Position numbers and translations under genes: made by a program
Source: Flavobacteriales bacterium
GTDB lineage: Bacteria > Bacteroidota > Bacteroidia > Flavobacteriales_F > PHOS-HE28
Direction: 5' to 3'
Length of the DNA: 64,000 bases
NCBI GenBank assembly: GCA_016717225.1
Contig: JADKGB010000002.1
Coordinates: 372,001 to 436,000, forward strand
Shown here: positions 50,854 through 60,791 of the stretch, in pieces
Layout: each line of letters starts with the position of its first letter
Numbering within the stretch: position 1 is the first letter of the stretch
The notes under the pieces: model-generated
The model's database searches: none
The model's input: only the letters and a program-made list of their open reading frames with translations
Told to the model about the DNA's origin: nothing

Positions 50854-51957
50854 ATGAAAAAACGAATGATCCCAGCTGGGATGCTCTTCCTGCTGTTGGC
50901 CTGTGGTCAAGCAAACAAGGAATCTGCACAGGCATTCAAGGAATCGAATACGCAGAGGCCTGTTGCGGACGAAGAAGATGCTGAGCCACCGGCAAATTCA
51001 GAAGGCACGATCGAGCTATTGGATGCCACAAGCAACGGAACCGAAAACTTCGATAGGAACCTTAGCGATAAGCAAGTCGCAGCGCAGTTCGATCTGAGCA
51101 GTGCTGCCCTTGGTTCATCCGGATCGGAAAAGACCAAACCAGACGTTGGCCGGGCCATCAGCAGTAGTGCTGCGAAGCAAGGCTCAGACACCACGCATAA
51201 GTTCATTCGAACCGCGGATCTACGATTCCGGGTACAGGATGTAGTGAAAGCCACGATCGGCATAGAAGACATTGTTGGTGCTCATAAAGGCTGGGTAACC
51301 AAGACACAATTGCGGAGCGAATCCCGAGGGCAAGAGTTGGTCCCCGTAAGTGCGGATAGCATCTTGGAGATCTCGCGATACGAATTGATCAATACGATCA
51401 AATTACGCGTGCCGAACACGGAATTGGACAGTACACTGCGGCAGATCGGCCATTGGGTGGATCTGTTCGAACACCGCGATATTCTAGCGGACGACATTCG
51501 ATTGCGCATGATGGCGAACGCCATGGCCGTGCGCCGGGCAAAAGCCCATTCGCTAAGGGTTGCAGCGGCCATCGACGATCAAGGCCGTAAGCTGAAGGAG
51601 ACCCTGGCTGCGGAGGAAGCCCTGCAAGCCAGCGATGAACGACGGGACCAGGGTATCCTGAACAACATGGACCTGAACGACCGTGTGGCGTACAGCACGG
51701 TGAGCATCGATATCTTCCAACGACCTCTGGTACGAAAGGAAATGATAGCGAATGAGCGTAGCATCGAAGGCTACAGGCCATCTCTTTGGGACAGGATCGG
51801 GACCTCCTTAAGAGATGGTTGGAACCTGGTAGAACTGATGGTAGTTGGTCTGTTGAGCATCTGGCCTGTGGTGTTGCTGTTAATCGGTTCATTGTGGCTC
51901 TTATGGCGCAATTCGCGCAAGCGGAGAGCATTGCCCCCTGCCCCACCTGCTCAATAG
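50854..51957 (+). CDS. DUF4349 domain lipoprotein
   Basis: A 367-residue protein with a lipoprotein signal (MLFLLLAC), a low-complexity acidic/Ser-rich linker, then the DUF4349 domain (KFIRTADLRFRVQDV, VGAHKGWVTKTQL, TIKLRVPNTELDSTLRQIG, RVAYSTVSIDIFQ) with a coiled-coil stretch, and a C-terminal membrane helix (VVGLLSIWPVVLLLIGSLWLLWR) with a basic tail. Function unknown; members are membrane-tethered at both ends. Confidence 0.85.
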   Translation: MKKRMIPAGMLFLLLACGQANKESAQAFKESNTQRPVADEEDAEPPANSEGTIELLDATSNGTENFDRNLSDKQVAAQFDLSSAALGSSGSEKTKPDVGRAISSSAAKQGSDTTHKFIRTADLRFRVQDVVKATIGIEDIVGAHKGWVTKTQLRSESRGQELVPVSADSILEISRYELINTIKLRVPNTELDSTLRQIGHWVDLFEHRDILADDIRLRMMANAMAVRRAKAHSLRVAAAIDDQGRKLKETLAAEEALQASDERRDQGILNNMDLNDRVAYSTVSIDIFQRPLVRKEMIANERSIEGYRPSLWDRIGTSLRDGWNLVELMVVGLLSIWPVVLLLIGSLWLLWRNSRKRRALPPAPPAQ

Positions 51958-52044
51958 CCTCCACAAGCGCCTGCGCATAACTGATCGGGCTCTGCGAACG
52001 GTTTGCAACCCTCGCGGATAGTTTCACCGCACCGATTAACCGGT

Positions 52045-53304
52045 ATGGGCCATATGCAACGCAGCAACACCACCGTCGCGATCCTGATACTCGGAGCGCT
52101 GTTCTTCTTGTTCGGTTTCGTCACATGGATCAACGGTCCATTGATGAGCTACTTGAAGCTTGCGTGCGAACTGAAAGGACCTGTAGTGATCTTCTTCGTA
52201 ACGTTCGCGTTCTATATCGCCTACTTCGTTACAGCCTTGCCCATGTCCTGGATCATGAAGCGAACAGGGATGAAAAACGGGATGATGCTGGGGCTCTTCA
52301 TCATGGCCGTTGGCGCATTGCTGTTCGTTCCTGCGGCGCAGCAAAGGGCCTATCCCCTTTTTCTGATCGGTCTTTTCACCATCGGTTCGGGACTATCAAT
52401 GTTGCAGACCGCCAGCAACCCATACATCACAGTGGTTGGGCCAATAGAGAGCGCTGCTGCCCGTATCAGCATCATGGGTATTTGCAATAAAGCCGCGGGT
52501 ATGTTGGCACCCTTCGTTGTTGGGGCAATTCTGCTTGGCGATGCGAGCGGCATTGAAAAAGAACTGGAAACGTTGACCGGTGCTGCCCGTGAAGCTCGAT
52601 TGGATGAATTGGCTTCGCGCGTGATCATGCCGTACCTCGGAATGGCTGGGGTGTTGATCATCCTTGGGATCGGTATTCGCTATTCACCACTTCCGGAGCT
52701 GGCTGTTGAAAAGGAAGAGGCCCTTTCAGCTTCAGATGGGAAAACCGTATTCGCCTTTCCGCATCTCCTTTTGGGCGCATTGGCGATCTTCCTGTATGTG
52801 GGAGTGGAAGTGCTCGCCGGGGATGGTATAGGCCCTTATGGTCGTTCATTGGGCATTCCACTGGACGAGGCCAAGTTGTTCACGAGCTACACCCTGGCCG
52901 CTATGATCGTCGGTTATGTGATCGGGATCTTCTGTATACCGCGCTTCATTTCCCAATCCAAGGCCCTTTTATGGTCGTCTGTTCTAGGTATTGCCCTTAC
53001 CGTGGCGATCGTGCTTTTACCGGGGTATGCGAGCGTCTTGAGCATCGCGTTGCTTGGCTTGGCCAACGCGTTGATGTGGCCTGCGATCTGGCCGTTGGCG
53101 ATAGACGGATTGGGCCGGCATACGAAGACAGGTAGCGCCTTATTGATCATGGGTATCGCCGGAGGAGCGCTGTTGCCCCTGCTCTATGGATGGTTGGGCA
53201 CGTTCAATGCCATAGGGCTGCAGTCGGCATTCTGGATCATGGTTCCCTGTTACCTCTTCATTGGCTGGTATGCGGTGAAGGGGCACCAGTTGAAAGCTTG
53301 GTGA
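52045..53304 (+). CDS. FucP-type sugar MFS transporter
   Basis: The 419-residue protein has twelve hydrophobic spans. LGALFFLFGFVTWINGPLMSYL in the first helix, LQTASNPYITVVGP and NALMWPAIWPLAIDGLG are characteristic of the FucP/GluP (fucose, glucose/galactose-proton) family. It should import a hexose. ATG 52054 is an alternative start three residues in. It is followed by an intergenic stretch with hairpins. Confidence 0.9.
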   Translation: MGHMQRSNTTVAILILGALFFLFGFVTWINGPLMSYLKLACELKGPVVIFFVTFAFYIAYFVTALPMSWIMKRTGMKNGMMLGLFIMAVGALLFVPAAQQRAYPLFLIGLFTIGSGLSMLQTASNPYITVVGPIESAAARISIMGICNKAAGMLAPFVVGAILLGDASGIEKELETLTGAAREARLDELASRVIMPYLGMAGVLIILGIGIRYSPLPELAVEKEEALSASDGKTVFAFPHLLLGALAIFLYVGVEVLAGDGIGPYGRSLGIPLDEAKLFTSYTLAAMIVGYVIGIFCIPRFISQSKALLWSSVLGIALTVAIVLLPGYASVLSIALLGLANALMWPAIWPLAIDGLGRHTKTGSALLIMGIAGGALLPLLYGWLGTFNAIGLQSAFWIMVPCYLFIGWYAVKGHQLKAW

Positions 53305-53340
53305 ATCGCGTGAGGCGATCTTTTGATATTCAGGGCTGAT

Positions 53341-53394
53341 CCCCACAGAGTAAACTGGGGCTTGAAGCCTATAAAAGGCAAGTCTTTTATAGGC
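53341..53394. repeat. Intergenic inverted repeats between the MFS and DsbA-like genes
   Basis: CCCCA...TGGGG (53341-53345 with 53356-53360) is followed by a perfect 11-base stem GCCTATAAAAG (53367-53377) with CTTTTATAGGC (53384-53394) around a six-base loop. No T run follows, so it is an atypical terminator or RNA structure. The rest of the 200-base gap shows nothing else clear. Confidence 0.5.
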
Positions 53395-53513
53395 GTTCAT
53401 TCCGGACCGTGTCGGAGCAGGCACCAAAAGACGTTGACTCCCGTTAAATTAGGCGTCTTCGGCACGGACCGAATGTCCTGAACAGAAAAGGCAACCCTCA
53501 ACGCACAACGTTC

Positions 53514-54158
53514 ATCAAACCTCGAATTCTCTATATCGCCGATCCCCTGTGCGGCTGGTGTTATGCCTTTGGCCATCGACTGAACGAGGTAATGGCCCGA
53601 TTCAATGACCGCTGCGAATTCCATGTGGTATTGGGAGGAATGGTTACTGGAGAGCTTGAAGCTCCGATCGGAAAAAAGGCGGACTACATCCTGAATGCCC
53701 TTCCCCGGTTGGAGCAGGTAACCGGCGTTAAAATGGGAGAGCCTTTCAAAGCGTCCCTTCGGGAGGGCACTCAATGGAGTAGCAGCGTTATGCCCAGCAA
53801 GGCCGTTATCGCATTCCGAACCCTGATGCCTGAAAAGGCAATAGAATTCCTATTTGCAGTTCAGCAGGCTCATTTTCAAGAAGGTGCCGATCTGAACAAC
53901 CCTGCGATCTATCCACCTATAGCTGCTTCTTTGGGCCTTGATGAAGAGCTGTTCACCTTATTGCTCGCGGAGGACCGCTTGAACACCCTGACCGAAGAGG
54001 ACTTCGGGATAGTTGCACAATGGGGCATCAATGGCTTTCCTTGCCTTGCAGCGGAAGTGGGCACGCGCTTCTATGGCATTGCCCATGGCTACAGAAATGC
54101 CAACGAACTGGAAATGCTGTTCGATGGCGTTATGCAGGTGGATCCCACCAGCGCATAA
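53514..54158 (+). CDS. DsbA/FrnE-like thioredoxin-fold protein with a non-canonical start
   Basis: The frame includes ILYIADPLCGWCYAFGHRLNEV, a thioredoxin-fold start with a CGWC active site (Cys codons at 53550 and 53559), and a later cis-Pro-type NGFPCLAAEVG segment near the C-terminus. Length is about 214 residues. No ATG, GTG or TTG is in frame between the upstream stop (TAA about 53439) and the CGWC; the first ATG (53592) would delete the active site. The best start is ATC at 53514 (xKPRILYIADP), where homologues have Met; CTG at 53478 is another choice. A start-codon mutation or a base error is also possible. Confidence 0.72.
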   Translation: MKPRILYIADPLCGWCYAFGHRLNEVMARFNDRCEFHVVLGGMVTGELEAPIGKKADYILNALPRLEQVTGVKMGEPFKASLREGTQWSSSVMPSKAVIAFRTLMPEKAIEFLFAVQQAHFQEGADLNNPAIYPPIAASLGLDEELFTLLLAEDRLNTLTEEDFGIVAQWGINGFPCLAAEVGTRFYGIAHGYRNANELEMLFDGVMQVDPTSA

Positions 54159-54248
54159 GTCTTGTACACTATCCGCCGAAGTGGCCCGTTATCTTGGCCG
54201 CCCTTGCTCTTCGGCCACTTGTTCGAAAGCGACAGGTTTTCCCTACTG

Positions 54249-56780
54249 ATGCGCGCACTCTTCGGAATTCTGTTCATCGTCTCGGCTTGCTTTCTCCAGG
54301 CCCAAACCGGTACTGTGTTCGGCACGGTTCGAAGTGAAGGTGGAACGGCGCTTCCTTTTGCCAGTGTGAGTGTGGACGGAACTGAATTCCGGGCTACCGC
54401 CAAGGAGAGCGGCTCATACGAGATCACAGTTCCCAGTGGTCGCGAAGTGGTGATCCGTTTCGGTTACTCTGGGGCGCCAACAATAACGCGGGCCGTTCAA
54501 CTCGTTGCCAACCAGCGCGAGCAATTGGACATTGCCATGAAGGCCACGGAATTGCCGGCAACACAAGTAACACCGAACAGGCTTCGAGATGCGTCGATCA
54601 CAAAAATGGATGCGAAAGTCACGCGCTTCATTCCCTCGCCTTTGGGTGATGTGAACAGCCTTTTGATCGGACAAGCCGGTGTTTCAACCCGCAATGAATT
54701 GAGCAGTGGATACAGCGTGCGCGGTGGCAACTTCGATGAGAACCTGGTGTATGTGAACGACATTGAGGTCTATCGTCCCTTCCTGGCTCGTGCGGGTCAG
54801 CAAGAAGGCTTGAGCTTCCCGAACCCCGACATGATCGAGCGTATCAATTTCAGCGCTGGGGGCTTCGAAGCGCGCTATGGCGACAAGCTGAGCAGCGTGC
54901 TGGACATCACATACAAACGTCCGCGTGAATTCGCAGGTAGCGCATCGGCCAGTTTCATGGGCGGCAGTTTCCACATTGAGAACCCGATGTTCAAACGGCG
55001 CCTTCGGCAGATCACTGGCTTTCGCTATCGCACCCTGAACGCTTTGCTGAAGGGCCTGGACACGCAAGGGAATTACACTCCGGTGTACACGGATCTCCAG
55101 AGCTATTGGACATACGACCTCAGCGAAAAAGTGGAAATTGGTTTCCTGGGTGTATACAGCCGGAACAAGTATGACGTGATCCCAACCGATCGCGAAACGG
55201 AGTTGGGCAATTTCAACCAGGCCTTGCGGTTCACGGTGTTCTTTGAAGGCCAGGAGAAAACCGCTTACGAGACCTTCTTCGGTGCTCTCAACGTGAACGT
55301 GAAAAGCACCAAGGACCTGTTGCTGAAATTCACTGGCAGTGCCTTCCGCACCTACGAAACCGAGCGGTTCGACATTCTTGGCCAATACCGTTTGAGCGAA
55401 CTGGATCGCGATCTGGGCAGCGACAACTTCGGTGAGCCCATCAAACTACTGGGCGTAGGCACATATTTGGACCACGCCAGGAATAGCCTGGAGGCCACAG
55501 TGCTCAACATTACGCACAAAGGCACCTGGCATGCGCTACGCACGGAAACCCGCCATCATGAATGGCAGTGGGGCGTGGAAGCCCGAAGTGAAACGATCAA
55601 GGACAAGCTGAGCGAATGGTACTTGTTGGACAGTACGGATTTCAGTATTCCGTACACAACGGATCCTGATCGTTTGGAGCTTCAGCGAAGTGTGAAGAGC
55701 CGCCTGAACATCGAAAGCGTTAGGAGCAGCGGATATGTGCAACACGTCTGGGAGTGGAACAATGCGAACGACCGTTCGTGGGCGGTTGTGGCCGGTGTGC
55801 GGGCGCAAAATTGGAGTTACAATGGGCAAACCGTGGTGAGCCCAAGGGCACGCATCGCATACCATCCCGGCTGGAAACGGATCTCCGCGAAAGGCGATAC
55901 CACGAGCAAGGACTATAGTTTTTGGTTTGCCACGGGACTCTACTATCAATCGCCATTCTATCGTGAATTGCGCGATTTCCAAGGTGTGTTGAACCCGGGT
56001 GTGCAAGCTCAACGCAGCATCCACTTCATCCTCGGTGCCGACCGTCAGTTCAAGATGTGGGGCCGACCCTTCAAATGGAGCGCAGAGGCCTACTACAAGA
56101 TTCTGGACGACCTGATCCCGTATGAGTTGGACAACGTGCGCATCAGGTATTACGCGAAGAACAACGCGAACGGATATGCCATGGGCATAGACACCAAATT
56201 GAACGGTGAGTTCATCGAGGGCGTTGAATCGTGGGCATCTCTTTCCGTTATGCGGACCGAAGAGAACATCACGGACGACTTCTACTACAACAGATACAAC
56301 GCTGCCGGCACCCTGATCCAGCCGGGCTTCACCTTCGACAATGTGGCGGTGGACAGCACGTTGGTGCAACCCGGCAACATTCCGCGCCCCGGTGACCAAC
56401 GCGTGAGTTTTGCGATGTTCTTCCAGGATGAAATGCCGCGCTTCCCCACATACAAGGTACACGTGAGCCTGGTATTCGGCACCGGCCTCCCCTATGGGGC
56501 ACCGAATGCCACGCGTTACGAGGACATACTGCGTGGCCCCTTGTATCGAAGGGTGGACGTGGGCTTCAGCAAACAACTGCTCGGCGCCAAAGGCCAAAAG
56601 CGCACTGGCTTTCTTGGTGGGATCAAAGACGCATGGGTAAGTCTGGAGGTCTTCAACCTCATCAACCTGAACAATACCATCGACTACAGCTGGATCCAGG
56701 ATGTGGGGGGCCGCTACTACGGCATCCCTGAATTCCTCACACCTCGCCGCATAAACTTGAAGTTGATCGCCTGGTTCTGA
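54249..56780 (+). CDS. TonB-dependent outer-membrane receptor with carboxypeptidase-like domain
   Basis: The 843-residue protein has a signal peptide (ending FLQAQ), an N-terminal carboxypeptidase-D-regulatory-like domain (GTVFGTVRSEGGTALPFASVSV), a plug (LLIGQAGVSTRNELSSGYSVRGGNFDENLVYVNDIEVY) and a C-terminal beta barrel ending NLKLIAWF with terminal Phe. No SusD partner is adjacent, so it is not a classical SusCD pair. The ligand is unknown: sugars, siderophores and peptides are possible. Confidence 0.9.
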   Translation: MRALFGILFIVSACFLQAQTGTVFGTVRSEGGTALPFASVSVDGTEFRATAKESGSYEITVPSGREVVIRFGYSGAPTITRAVQLVANQREQLDIAMKATELPATQVTPNRLRDASITKMDAKVTRFIPSPLGDVNSLLIGQAGVSTRNELSSGYSVRGGNFDENLVYVNDIEVYRPFLARAGQQEGLSFPNPDMIERINFSAGGFEARYGDKLSSVLDITYKRPREFAGSASASFMGGSFHIENPMFKRRLRQITGFRYRTLNALLKGLDTQGNYTPVYTDLQSYWTYDLSEKVEIGFLGVYSRNKYDVIPTDRETELGNFNQALRFTVFFEGQEKTAYETFFGALNVNVKSTKDLLLKFTGSAFRTYETERFDILGQYRLSELDRDLGSDNFGEPIKLLGVGTYLDHARNSLEATVLNITHKGTWHALRTETRHHEWQWGVEARSETIKDKLSEWYLLDSTDFSIPYTTDPDRLELQRSVKSRLNIESVRSSGYVQHVWEWNNANDRSWAVVAGVRAQNWSYNGQTVVSPRARIAYHPGWKRISAKGDTTSKDYSFWFATGLYYQSPFYRELRDFQGVLNPGVQAQRSIHFILGADRQFKMWGRPFKWSAEAYYKILDDLIPYELDNVRIRYYAKNNANGYAMGIDTKLNGEFIEGVESWASLSVMRTEENITDDFYYNRYNAAGTLIQPGFTFDNVAVDSTLVQPGNIPRPGDQRVSFAMFFQDEMPRFPTYKVHVSLVFGTGLPYGAPNATRYEDILRGPLYRRVDVGFSKQLLGAKGQKRTGFLGGIKDAWVSLEVFNLINLNNTIDYSWIQDVGGRYYGIPEFLTPRRINLKLIAWF

Positions 56781-56815
56781 TCCCGTTCACCACAACCGTG
56801 TATTTTGGCCGTGCC

Positions 56816-57196
56816 ATGCGTCCACTCCCGGTCCTTCTCTTGTGTCTGCTTTTGTGCTCATGTTCAACGCGCAAGTACGTAGCCAGTAGCCACCCCAACG
56901 GCAAACCCGAGGTGGTTATCTATATGAAGGGTACGGGCGAAGAAGCCATGAAGGTGATGGAAAAGGTGTACTACGCGACCGGCCAATTGGACTACGTCGG
57001 CCATTTCGAGAATGGCGTTGAGCAAGGCGAATGGACCTACTACTACGAGAACGGCACGAAGAAATTCGTTGAACATTGGGAAAAAGGCCTGGAGCATGGG
57101 ATCCAGCTCGATTACGCCCCGGATGGCCAAGTACACCGTGAGTTGTACTATGAGAACGGGAAGTTGATGAAGACCATCGACAAGTCGCACCAGTAA
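56816..57196 (+). CDS. MORN-repeat (YwqK-like) lipoprotein
   Basis: A 126-residue protein with a lipobox (LLLCSC) and tandem MORN-variant repeats of the form YYATGQLDYVGHFENGVEQGEW, YYENGTKKFVEHWEKGLEHG and YAPDGQVHRELYYENGKL. These are found in YwqK-like antitoxin-family and other Bacteroidota lipoproteins. Function unknown, probably protein or membrane binding. ATG 56816 was chosen to put the signal first. Confidence 0.82.
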   Translation: MRPLPVLLLCLLLCSCSTRKYVASSHPNGKPEVVIYMKGTGEEAMKVMEKVYYATGQLDYVGHFENGVEQGEWTYYYENGTKKFVEHWEKGLEHGIQLDYAPDGQVHRELYYENGKLMKTIDKSHQ

Positions 57197-57362
57197 TCGC
57201 GATCGGTCTTATATCATTAACACCAATACAACTGAACCTGGATCATCCGGTTCGGTGCATTTTGAACCATATGTCCGTTTGGTCAGTGTATACCCCGTGG
57301 AAAGCGGTATGCTTGCGCCCCCTTTTGCGCACCAATTTTCGCCGTGTATCGGCATTCGAAAC

Positions 57363-59405
57363 ATGAAACAATACCTGTCCATCCTGGCGGTGTCCTTCGC
57401 CGCTTGCGGATCATCCTCTGAGCCCAGCCGATCAGAAGGCATTCCACCTCCGGATCTACTGGCGACCTACATCGACAGCACGGTAAAGCCAGGCGACGAT
57501 TTCTTTCGATGGGCAACCGGTACCTGGATGAAGAACAACCCCATCCCAGCCAGTGAATCGAGTTGGAGCATGGGCCATTTGGTATTTGAGGACCTGTACG
57601 CGATCAAGCGCCGGATCAACGAAACAGCTGTCGCGAACCCGAATGTGGAGGGCGACGAGAAAAAAGTGGCCGACTTCTGGCTGTTGGCCATGGATAGTGT
57701 GAAGGCCGACAAGGAAGGAACAACGCCCCTCAATGCTGAACTCGCCCTGATCGATGGCATCCAAAGTCCAGGTGATGCCATCACCGTTGCTGGTCAGCTG
57801 AACCCGATCGGGGGCGATGCGTTCTGGGCCTTGTACATCGGGCAGGATGAAAAGAACAGTGAGAAGATCGCGGTACAGCTGTGGCAGAGCGGTATTGGCC
57901 TCCCCGACCGCGATTATTATTTCAACCAGGAAGAAGGTGTTGCCAAGAACCGCTCAGCCTACCCCGGTCACATTGCTCGCATGCTGATGCTCATGGGGCA
58001 GGACAGTGCCGCAGCCTACAAAAGCGGTGCTGACGTTATGGGCTTCGAGACACGACTGGCCAGCGTACACAAGCGCATGGAAGACCTGCGCGATCCGTAT
58101 GTGAACTACAACAAGATGGCGGTCTCCGACTTTTCAAAGACGCACACACCGCACATCAATTGGCGTGCAATGCTCGACAGCTATGGCCTGCAAGGGTGTG
58201 ATACATTGATCATCGGGCAGCCGGATTATTACAGCGCATTGGACAAGGAGATCACCTCTGCGGATGTGAACACGCTGAAGAACTACATGCGCTTCCACTT
58301 GGTGAGCAGTTACGCTCGCTATTTGAGTACAGCGATCAGCCAGGAGAATTTTGCCTTTTTCGGAACGGAACTGAACGGCCGCAAAGAGCAACGACCAAGG
58401 TGGAAGCGCGCGCTGGATGCACAAGAAGACGCGATCGGCATGATCCTGGGCAAAGTATACGCACGCGACTATTTCCCAGCCAAGACCAAGAAGCGGTACA
58501 ACGACCTGGTGGAAGCCATTCGCACGACCTATGGCGAACACATTCAAGCACTGGATTGGATGAGTGCATCGACCAAGGCGAAGGCCATGGAAAAACTCAC
58601 CACCATGACCAAGAAGGTGGGCTACCCGGATGTTTGGAAAGACATGAGCGATCTGGCCATTGGCACCGAGAGCTATGCTGCCAATATGCGCACTAGCATG
58701 CGCTGGCACTTCAACGATGATGTGAAGAAGTTCGGCAAACCAGTTGACCGTAGCGAGTGGGGAATGACGCCGCAGACCTATAACGCCTACTACAACCCCA
58801 GCAACAATGAGATCGTGCTACCCGCCGGCATTTTCCTGATCGCTGGGCTTCCCGATCAATTCGCCGACGATGCGCTCGTATACGGCTACGCAGCCGCAAG
58901 CACCATTGGCCACGAGATCACGCACGGCTTCGACGACCAAGGCCGCCAATACGACGCGAAGGGCAATCTCACCGATTGGTGGACGCCCGAGGACGCGGCC
59001 AACTTCAAGTCCCGCGCTGGCGGCATTGTGCGCCAATTCAGTGGATACGAGCCCATCAAAGGGATCCATGTTAACGGCGATGCCACCCAAGGCGAGAACA
59101 TCGCGGACCTCGGCGGCGTGGTGCTGGGCTTGGATGCATTCAAGAAAACCGAGCAATACAAGAAGGGTGAAAAGATCGCGGGACTAACACCTGTACAACG
59201 GTATTTCCTCGGATACGCATTGGGCTGGTTGGGCCACGAGAACGAGGAAAGCCTCCGCCAACAACTGCTCAGCGATGTACACTCCCCCGCCAGCCTTCGT
59301 GTGAACGGGCCCTTTGCCAACCTTCCGGAATTCTACGAGGCTTTCGGCATCAAAGAAGGCGATGCCATGTGGCGCGCGGACAGTGTACGGGTGAAGATCT
59401 GGTAG
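57363..59405 (+). CDS. M13 family metallopeptidase (neprilysin-like), lipoprotein
   Basis: The 680-residue protein has a lipoprotein signal (SFAAC, Cys15), PGDDFFRWATGTWMKNNPIP near the start, NAYYNPSNNEIVLPAGI, zinc motif GHEITHGFDDQG (His517, Glu518, His521) and GENIADLGGVVLG (Glu578 as third ligand). The length matches M13 peptidases such as PepO. It is probably periplasmic or outer-membrane-anchored and cleaves short peptides. Its stop is 15 bases from the convergent ornithine aminotransferase end. Confidence 0.93.
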   Translation: MKQYLSILAVSFAACGSSSEPSRSEGIPPPDLLATYIDSTVKPGDDFFRWATGTWMKNNPIPASESSWSMGHLVFEDLYAIKRRINETAVANPNVEGDEKKVADFWLLAMDSVKADKEGTTPLNAELALIDGIQSPGDAITVAGQLNPIGGDAFWALYIGQDEKNSEKIAVQLWQSGIGLPDRDYYFNQEEGVAKNRSAYPGHIARMLMLMGQDSAAAYKSGADVMGFETRLASVHKRMEDLRDPYVNYNKMAVSDFSKTHTPHINWRAMLDSYGLQGCDTLIIGQPDYYSALDKEITSADVNTLKNYMRFHLVSSYARYLSTAISQENFAFFGTELNGRKEQRPRWKRALDAQEDAIGMILGKVYARDYFPAKTKKRYNDLVEAIRTTYGEHIQALDWMSASTKAKAMEKLTTMTKKVGYPDVWKDMSDLAIGTESYAANMRTSMRWHFNDDVKKFGKPVDRSEWGMTPQTYNAYYNPSNNEIVLPAGIFLIAGLPDQFADDALVYGYAAASTIGHEITHGFDDQGRQYDAKGNLTDWWTPEDAANFKSRAGGIVRQFSGYEPIKGIHVNGDATQGENIADLGGVVLGLDAFKKTEQYKKGEKIAGLTPVQRYFLGYALGWLGHENEESLRQQLLSDVHSPASLRVNGPFANLPEFYEAFGIKEGDAMWRADSVRVKIW

Positions 59406-59420
59406 GCACCTTCCATTAGC

Positions 59421-60725
59421 CTATGCGAACTGCTGAACGCTCAGGGCGATGATATTGCAGGCTTCCATGAGCTGTTCTTCCGTGATCACCAATGGAGGCG
59501 CGAACCGAATAATGTCACCGTGCGTGGGTTTGGCCAGCAGGCCGTTGTCACGCAGAAGCAAGCACAGTTCCCAAGCGGTCTTCGGTGAGCCGTCAGTTGT
59601 AGTGCGTGGCTCGATGATCAATGCGTTCAGCAGCCCTTTACCGCGCACCAACTTCACGAAGTCGTAACGGTCCACCAGCTTCTGCATTTCGGCACGGAAG
59701 ATCTTGCCAAGGCGATCCGCGTTCTCCACAAGCTTTTCGTCGCGCACGATGCTCAAAGCTTCGATCGCCAGCGCTGCGGCCATGGGGTTTCCGCCATACG
59801 TACTGCCGTGTGTTCCGGGCGTGAAAACCTCCATAATACGGTCATCAGCCAGCACAACGCTTACGGGATACATGCCGCCGCTGAGGGCTTTACCTAGGAT
59901 CACTACATCGGGCTTCAAGGCTTGGGAGCCGTTACGGCATTCGCCGATCGCACAATCGCAACCGGTGCTGTAGCAACTGCAAAGCAGACGGCCTGTACGC
60001 GCGATCCCGGTCTGCACCTCATCGGCCATAAAGAGCACGTTCTTCGCTTTGCACAACTTGTTGGCTGTGCTGATATAGTCTTCAGCAGGAACAAAAACTC
60101 CCGCTTCACCTTGGATCGGCTCTACAATGAAAGCGCACACATTTGGATCCTCCAACGCTTTTGAAAGAGCAGGAATGTCGTTGTAAGGAATGGACACAAA
60201 GCCCGGTGTGTAAGGCCCGAAACCTCCACGACTATCGGGATCACTGCTGGCGCTGATGATGCTGATGGTGCGACCGTGGAAGTTGCCTTCACAGACAATG
60301 ATCTTCGCTTCACCATTGGGAATGCCTTTCTTCTGATAGCCCCACTTGCGGGCCATTTTCAGGGCGGTCTCAACGGCTTCGGCGCCCGTGTTCATAGGTA
60401 GCACCTTCTCATAGCCGAAGAATTCGCACACGAACTTCTCATACTCGCCAAGAAGGCTGTTGTAGAACGCACGGCTCGTGAGCGTCAGTTTGCCTGCCTG
60501 CTCCTGCATCACTTTCACCAGTCGCGGGTGCGAGTGACCTTGGTTCACGGCACTGTACGCACTGAGGAAGTCATAGTAGCGTTTCCCCTCCACATCCCAC
60601 ACGAACACGCCCTTTCCGCTATCCAGCACCACAGGTAACGGATGGTAGTTGTGCGCGCCATACTTGTCTTCCAAGGCAATGGCGCGCTGGGTCTTGCTGC
60701 GTTGATCGGTGCGGGTTTCCTGCAT
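59421..60725 (-). CDS. rocD: Ornithine-oxo-acid aminotransferase with Cys-rich insert
   Basis: The 434-residue class III PLP enzyme has [18 protein letters not shown], the cofactor motif [37 protein letters not shown] and Lys279 in [10 protein letters not shown] (PLP Schiff base). It turns ornithine and 2-oxoglutarate into glutamate semialdehyde and glutamate. A roughly 20-residue insert after RTGRLL has five cysteines (249, 251, 256, 258, 263), which could bind a metal; similar inserts occur in some Bacteroidota relatives as far as I recall. Confidence 0.9.
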   Translation of the reverse strand: MQETRTDQRSKTQRAIALEDKYGAHNYHPLPVVLDSGKGVFVWDVEGKRYYDFLSAYSAVNQGHSHPRLVKVMQEQAGKLTLTSRAFYNSLLGEYEKFVCEFFGYEKVLPMNTGAEAVETALKMARKWGYQKKGIPNGEAKIIVCEGNFHGRTISIISASSDPDSRGGFGPYTPGFVSIPYNDIPALSKALEDPNVCAFIVEPIQGEAGVFVPAEDYISTANKLCKAKNVLFMADEVQTGIARTGRLLCSCYSTGCDCAIGECRNGSQALKPDVVILGKALSGGMYPVSVVLADDRIMEVFTPGTHGSTYGGNPMAAALAIEALSIVRDEKLVENADRLGKIFRAEMQKLVDRYDFVKLVRGKGLLNALIIEPRTTTDGSPKTAWELCLLLRDNGLLAKPTHGDIIRFAPPLVITEEQLMEACNIIALSVQQFA

Positions 60726-60791
60726 GGCTTTCTGGATGGGTCGCGAAGATATCCGGTGACGCTACCACCATTCTCCTCTTCTTTGCGGCAG

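Noticed and set aside
55536..56597. 353-codon minus-strand open frame inside the TonB-dependent receptor
   Set aside because: It lies entirely antisense to a convincing beta-barrel gene and has no family-like motif.
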